This document shows positions 60,201 through 64,000 of a stretch of DNA of 64,000 bases, in pieces. The stretch is from DSWT01 sp034433375 (GTDB taxonomy: Bacteria > Chloroflexota > Anaerolineae > B4-G1 > SLSP01). The notes beneath the pieces were generated by a model. It was given only the letters and a program-made list of their open reading frames with translations. It ran no database searches and had not been told where the DNA came from. The position numbers and the translations under genes are program-made. The stretch lies in NCBI GenBank assembly GCA_034433375.1, contig DAOUAQ010000116.1:1-64000 (forward strand). The letters run 5' to 3'. The number at the start of each line of letters is the position of its first letter. Within the stretch, counting starts at the first letter, position 1.

Positions 60201-63200
60201 CAGCCGCAACCAGATGATCGGGGCCATGTCAATCCAGTCCAGCAAAGTGCGCGCCTTCTCCGAGACCGACATCACCATCTTGCAGACAGTGGCTGACCAG
60301 TTAGCCAACGCGATTCAGAACGCCCGGCTGTTCGATCAACTGAATACCTCGCTGACCGAAAGCGAAATGCAGACAGAAGTGAGTCTGGCGATCAACGAAG
60401 CGCAATCGGTTGAAGAGATCGTGCGCGCGGCGGCGCAGGTAGGTGAGTTTATCGGCATGGCCGGCGTCTCCTTGCGCCATTTCACGCGCTGGGATGAGGC
60501 CGGGCGGCCTGTGAGCCAGGATGTTTACAGTTTGTTGACCCGTGAAGCCGGCGAAGAATTCCGCGTTATGGAGAACATCGTGATTAACCAGGAGCTTTTA
60601 GTCTGGATCCTCGCCGACACACGCCGGATGCATGTCAGCAGAGATTTGGTCACCGACATGGCCTTGCCTGAGGCTATTCGCGCCAGCTTGCTTGCGCAGG
60701 GCTATAACAGTATGATCTGCACGCCGCTCGGCACGCGGAACCGTTTGTTGGGATTCCTGGTCCTGTTTGATACACGTCCGGTGGAGGAGTTCCCAGCCCG
60801 CTATATCCAGGTTTTTGTGCGGACGCTCATTGATCAGGTTTCGACGGGATTGGATCGCTACACGCTGCTCCGCGAAAGCGAACGGCGCGCCGCGCGAATG
60901 GAGACGGCTTCTGGAATCGCCCGCCATGCCGCGTCAATTCTGGATCAAGAGACTTTGCTCTCCGAAGTTGCCGGACTGATTCGTGAGCGTTTCAACTTAT
61001 ATCACGTGGGCATGTACATGGTGGACGATTCCGGACAGTGGGCGGTCTTGCACGCTGCTTCCGGCGACATTGGCCGCGCGCTGCTGGCGCAAGGCCAGCG
61101 CTTGCAGGTAGGCGCGGGTTCACTGGTGGGCGCGTGTGTGTCCGCCGCTGCCCCATACAGCGTCTTGAATCTGGACGAGGCATCACGCCGTCTCTATGCC
61201 GACGCCGTCACCGCTACCGGCTCGGCCATCGTGTTGCCGCTGATCAGCCAGAACGTCGTCATCGGTGCGGTGGCTATGCATTCGCAGGAAGCGGCCGCTT
61301 ATTCTAAAGAGGACATCACCATCTTCCAGACGATGGCCGACCAACTGGCGACGGCTATCGGCAACGCGCGCCTCTTTGCGCAGTCACAGACCAGCCTTGA
61401 AGAGTTGCAGCGGGTGCAGCAACGCTATGCCGTGGAAATGTGGGATGGCTACGTCGAGCAGCGGGACGTTTTCGGCTATACCTACGATCTGAACGAAGTC
61501 GCTCCATTGCCTGTTGAGCAATCCAGTGCCCCGGCTGATCTTTGGGGCGGCAAGCTCTTCATGCGCAGCGGTGAAGAGGATGGCGATGGCGCGCTGTTGG
61601 TCGCGCCTTTCGATGTCAGGAGCGAGCCGGTGGGCTTCCTGAGTTTTGAGGAACCCGGCGCGTCGCGGACGTGGACCGAAGACAATGTCGCCGTCATCGA
61701 GGCCGTCCGCGAGCAGCTTGCCCTGGCCCTGGAGAACCGTTTGTTGATTGACCAATCCCAAAATGCACTGCGTGAAGCCCGGCAGCGTGAGCGCGAAGTT
61801 CGCTTCCTCCAGGGGGTCGCCGCCTTCCTCAATGCGACGGAGAGCATCGTGGCCTCTCAAAACGAATTGCGGGAGCACCTGCAGGCATTCATCCCGGTGG
61901 ACTCGCTTTCTATCACCGGGTATGACGCCAATCGTATGTTGCACTTTTTGGGGGAGCAGACCGGCAACGTGCTCAACCTGGAGAATTGGGCGGGGGTCGA
62001 ATTGGGAAAAGGAACGGGATACACACTGGCGGCTGAGACGGGCGAACCTTTGCTGCACGATGACATCCGCCAGACCCCGCGTTTCTGGGAAGATGAGCAC
62101 TTGATTGTGGCGGGAATGGTCGCGCGCGCTGTCATGCCCTTGCGGTTAGGCGCGCGCATCCTGGGGACGTTGAACCTGGAGAGCCGCCAACCTGGCACAT
62201 TCTCACGGCCTGAGCTGATGCCCATCCTCTCGCAGGTGACGGCGCAAGTCGCCTCGGCGATGGAGCGCGCCAACCTGCTGCAACGCGCCCAAGAGAGCGC
62301 CGGCGAGTCGCGCACCCTCTACGAAGCCACCAGCGCGCTGGCCGAAGCTACCAGCTACGAGACCGTGCTGCGCGCCATCGTCGGACACACCATTCTGTCG
62401 GAGTATGCCTGGGCCGAGATTGCGATGTTCATTGTTGATCCCGAAACCGGCGCAGAACAGAGTTTGTTGGAAGTCGTCAGTTCGTGGAGCAGTCAGTCCT
62501 CTCTTGCGCCCCTGGAAGTCGGGCGGCGGATGTCGGTCGCGGAGTTCCCGGCGCTGCAACGCCTCGCGCCGGGGCAACAACTGTACATCTGCGAGGACAT
62601 CAATATGGCGCTGGACATGGATCCGTCGGTCCGCAACTTCTATCTTGAGCAGGGCGTGCAGGCATTTGTGATGGCGCGCCTTTCTGCAGTCGGCGTCACC
62701 AGCGGCGGCGGAATCGGCGTGCTCCAGATTCGATTCTCGGAGCCATACCACCCATCGGAACAGGACGTGCGTCTCTACAACAACATCGCCGATCAGGCCG
62801 CTGTCGTGCTCTCTAACCAGAAGCTGCTGCGGCTGTCTGAGGCGCGCACCGAGCAGTTGACCGCCGCCGTGGACTTCGCGAACCTCGCCACGGCCCTCTC
62901 GGAGCGCGAAGATTTGCTCAAGCGATCGGTAGATTTCTTTAAGACGCGCTTTGGTTTCTACTATGTGGGCATTTCGATGCTGGACGAGCAAGGGGAGTGG
63001 GCCGTCTTGCAGGCCGGCACCGGCGATGTCGCGGAGACGCTGCTGCGTATGGGGACGCGTGTGCGTGTTAATGCCAGCTCGATGGTCGGTTGGAGCATCG
63101 TCAACGACCGACCACGCATCGCCCAGGATGTAACGCGCGACCCGCTATACTTTGGAAACCCCTTGCTGCCGGGCGTGCAATCGTCCATTGCGTTGCCCCT

Positions 63201-64000
63201 CAAGAGCCGTGGGCAGGTCAACGGCGTCCTCACCATCGAGAGCGACCGGCGCTTCGCGTTTACCGGCGAAATCGTCTCGACACTCGAACTTATGGCGACG
63301 CAACTGGCGAATATGATCGAAAGCGCCGACCTGTACGACCGTTCGCAAAGCTCGCTGGCCGAGACGCGGATGCTCTATCGCATCGCGCAGCAGATTACCG
63401 ACGCGCTCACGGTCGAGAACGTCTTCAAGGCTGCGGTCGAAGGTATCTCGCAGCGTCCTGAACCGGATTGGATCGTCGCCGCGCAACTCGAACCGCGTCA
63501 GTCGCCGACGCACCTGCGCATCGTGTGGTCGTGGAGCCGCGACGGCGCGCCCATCCCCTTTGAGGCGTATCCACTCGCTCAGTTCCCTCGGCTGGCGGCC
63601 GTGTTGCGAGATGACGAGAGTTATGTCACCCCCGATGTGACCCAAGACCCTCAGGTGGACGAATTCTTCCGCACCGTCTTCGGACAACTGGGGCTGCGGG
63701 CGATGGCGGCTTTCCAGTTGCGCATCTATGGCGTGCAATATGGCGCGGTGATGATTCACAGCCGCAAAGCGCGGGAGTTTTCCAACACGGAATTGCGCTT
63801 CTACGAAAACGTATCTCGCCAGGCTTTCGTGGCCTTGCAGAACATCAACCTCGTCGAAGAGACGCGCGAGCAGGCGGAACGGCGTGACATCCTCAATGAG
63901 GTGCTGCGGACTGCCTCAAGTTCGCTGGACAGGCTCTCGTTGATGCGCGACGTCGGCAGAGTGATCGCCACCCGTCTTGATCGCCCTCTTATGATGTGGA
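57238..64000 (+). CDS. Giant soluble PAS / multi-GAF protein, incomplete at the right edge
   Basis: The reading frame is open from ATG 57238 (AAAGGTT upstream) to the end of the window, 2,254 codons without a stop. No TM is evident. Order: PAS about 35-150 (PNPIFYKDMAGVYRACNRAF), then GAF-like domains at about 177-335, 350-505, 511-670, 685-845, 875-1030, 1042-1210, 1221-1378, a mini-GAF 1388-1500 (AVEMWDGYVEQRDVFGYTY), 1518-1678, 1688-1860, 1878-2034, 2043-2205, and the start of another from 2218. Four of these are of the canonical type (FNLYYAGIFLVDDSGEWAVL, FDLYYVGVFLVDETREWVAL, FNLYHVGMYMVDDSGQWAVL, FGFYYVGISMLDEQGEWAVL), alternating with unrelated GAFs introduced by helices such as SLAETEALYQTARAI. 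Whether a kinase or other output ends the chain cannot be seen. Confidence 0.9.
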   Translation, partial: MTMMDTEKSKDHGTQGVGALRQQMTALSRKDGGIFLQSMLDAIPNPIFYKDMAGVYRACNRAFAEDVLGVPGERIIGRTVYDLAESMPQALVETDHPKDLLLLRAAGSDVYETALCYADGIFHDVVIHKTTLAASDGRIDGVVSVLLDVTDFNKSEEKSTMLLELTQAAIAETEVLYHLSSSLIAFDDLTGLLRAVVDGVADMLLANQVILTTVDLEQRKVIHFVKGGVGVAGVAPEMSFDELWNGLSGAALRSLKPILSTKSTPDPRESPEIQRQLGEASIGSVVVVPLRYQERTLGTLAAVNRLEDPDFTKKDVSLMVAMANQVAAAVESGHLFAKLQHTATTMSTAAEISQASSSILDLDELLPQAVDLIRQRFNLYYAGIFLVDDSGEWAVLSAGTGAAGRAMLAEEYRVKVGGESLIGACVATASPCMAQDTTSAQRRMALVYLPHTQSELALPMISRDATIGAMTVQSVLAGAFTAEDVTALQIMANQLANAIQNIRLLEKVRTSLAETEALYQTARAISGARSFEDILEGLFDTITFMPLSEAVLHVIVARDPLKVNSYTTTRVGGERQTHVTYTTSVDDVAPLLDDPQQFVFYGDPKDEDAAIPEPARARMAQMGYRSTLTTGLTAHGELVGFLTFSSAASQHIIAARAVQGAVRALADQIGVVLDNFLLGEQTRLRAEQLETLSVIESALSETNTEAEILDVFVLAVRATATLTAWLVYTDSAADGVVTTQIVASWHNGAIQPADPLLNRSLSPNTFPMSRLWMGDLDQISYTYDLHQDSPIDARAREWAIEHGFVSVMVLPMLSGGHLQGVIVLNWAEPYVLSSTEQFLLRRLVRPTVALLSRRRAYLAEEAARAENERRAMQFQTAAEVAHAASSIIDLDELLPHAVNLLRERFDLYYVGVFLVDETREWVALRAGTGEAGRIMLERQHGFTVGGGSMIGRCVAEATPQIPESVDTAVRYVNPLLPNTTAEIALPLVSRNQMIGAMSIQSSKVRAFSETDITILQTVADQLANAIQNARLFDQLNTSLTESEMQTEVSLAINEAQSVEEIVRAAAQVGEFIGMAGVSLRHFTRWDEAGRPVSQDVYSLLTREAGEEFRVMENIVINQELLVWILADTRRMHVSRDLVTDMALPEAIRASLLAQGYNSMICTPLGTRNRLLGFLVLFDTRPVEEFPARYIQVFVRTLIDQVSTGLDRYTLLRESERRAARMETASGIARHAASILDQETLLSEVAGLIRERFNLYHVGMYMVDDSGQWAVLHAASGDIGRALLAQGQRLQVGAGSLVGACVSAAAPYSVLNLDEASRRLYADAVTATGSAIVLPLISQNVVIGAVAMHSQEAAAYSKEDITIFQTMADQLATAIGNARLFAQSQTSLEELQRVQQRYAVEMWDGYVEQRDVFGYTYDLNEVAPLPVEQSSAPADLWGGKLFMRSGEEDGDGALLVAPFDVRSEPVGFLSFEEPGASRTWTEDNVAVIEAVREQLALALENRLLIDQSQNALREARQREREVRFLQGVAAFLNATESIVASQNELREHLQAFIPVDSLSITGYDANRMLHFLGEQTGNVLNLENWAGVELGKGTGYTLAAETGEPLLHDDIRQTPRFWEDEHLIVAGMVARAVMPLRLGARILGTLNLESRQPGTFSRPELMPILSQVTAQVASAMERANLLQRAQESAGESRTLYEATSALAEATSYETVLRAIVGHTILSEYAWAEIAMFIVDPETGAEQSLLEVVSSWSSQSSLAPLEVGRRMSVAEFPALQRLAPGQQLYICEDINMALDMDPSVRNFYLEQGVQAFVMARLSAVGVTSGGGIGVLQIRFSEPYHPSEQDVRLYNNIADQAAVVLSNQKLLRLSEARTEQLTAAVDFANLATALSEREDLLKRSVDFFKTRFGFYYVGISMLDEQGEWAVLQAGTGDVAETLLRMGTRVRVNASSMVGWSIVNDRPRIAQDVTRDPLYFGNPLLPGVQSSIALPLKSRGQVNGVLTIESDRRFAFTGEIVSTLELMATQLANMIESADLYDRSQSSLAETRMLYRIAQQITDALTVENVFKAAVEGISQRPEPDWIVAAQLEPRQSPTHLRIVWSWSRDGAPIPFEAYPLAQFPRLAAVLRDDESYVTPDVTQDPQVDEFFRTVFGQLGLRAMAAFQLRIYGVQYGAVMIHSRKAREFSNTELRFYENVSRQAFVALQNINLVEETREQAERRDILNEVLRTASSSLDRLSLMRDVGRVIATRLDRPLMMW

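Noticed and set aside
1..64000. tRNA, rRNA, CRISPR arrays, insertion sequences
   Set aside because: No cloverleaf-like gene, regularly spaced repeat array or transposase-like protein was recognised by reading; the window is almost fully covered by sensor genes.

Overview
The window is a single uninterrupted run of 29 protein-coding genes, all on the + strand, with gaps of at most 178 bases and many overlapping or touching gene ends. It is moderately GC-rich with frequent GCGC runs. The family mix (multi-GAF proteins carrying a GEWA..RAASS or RW..LRAGTGEAG type GAF core, N-termini of the MW..IK.FL..PVF..DEEKT type, LacI-type ligand domains fused to GAF domains) suggests a member of the Chloroflexota, Anaerolineae/Caldilineae-like. 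This is a judgement from family resemblance, not from a search. No RNA gene, CRISPR array, transposase or convincing terminator was seen.

Layout. Bases 1-53 hold an extended -10 promoter and a ribosome binding site. Bases 54-3290 carry two stand-alone response-regulator receiver proteins and one membrane sensor histidine kinase, the only protein in the window with a recognisable enzymatic output domain. From 3287 to the right edge there are 23 further sensor-like proteins built from GAF-family domains with no kinase, cyclase, phosphodiesterase, phosphatase or DNA-binding domain. They differ mainly in the N-terminal input module: six-TM membrane bundles of two types, 7TM plus Cache plus HAMP, Cache plus HAMP, cytoplasmic LacI-type periplasmic-binding folds without the DNA-binding helix-turn-helix, an extracellular ABC-substrate-binding-like domain, PAS domains, or tandem soluble HAMP-like units. 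The C-terminal half is nearly constant: signalling coiled coil, full GAF, a short GAF-like module with one conserved Trp ('mini-GAF'), and a final stretch of about 45-50 residues that looks like only the first helix and first strand of a GAF domain ('truncated GAF'). Three non-sensor genes are interspersed: two tandem SpoIIAA/STAS-like proteins (45221-45945) and one substrate-binding-like lipoprotein (51576-52658). The last gene starts at 57238 and runs off the window: at least 2,254 residues, one PAS and about a dozen GAF-like domains.

How they may work together (inference). The single kinase and the two receivers at the head of the run could be the output for many receptors that have none of their own, through hetero-association of coiled coils and GAF domains, much as chemoreceptors share a kinase. 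Repeated gene-order blocks (7TM sensor then LacI-type sensor, twice; short TM-HAMP sensor, six-TM GAF sensor, ABC-substrate-binding sensor, twice) suggest growth by segmental duplication followed by exchange of input domains. I do not recognise this as a described system. It is the main thing worth a second look.
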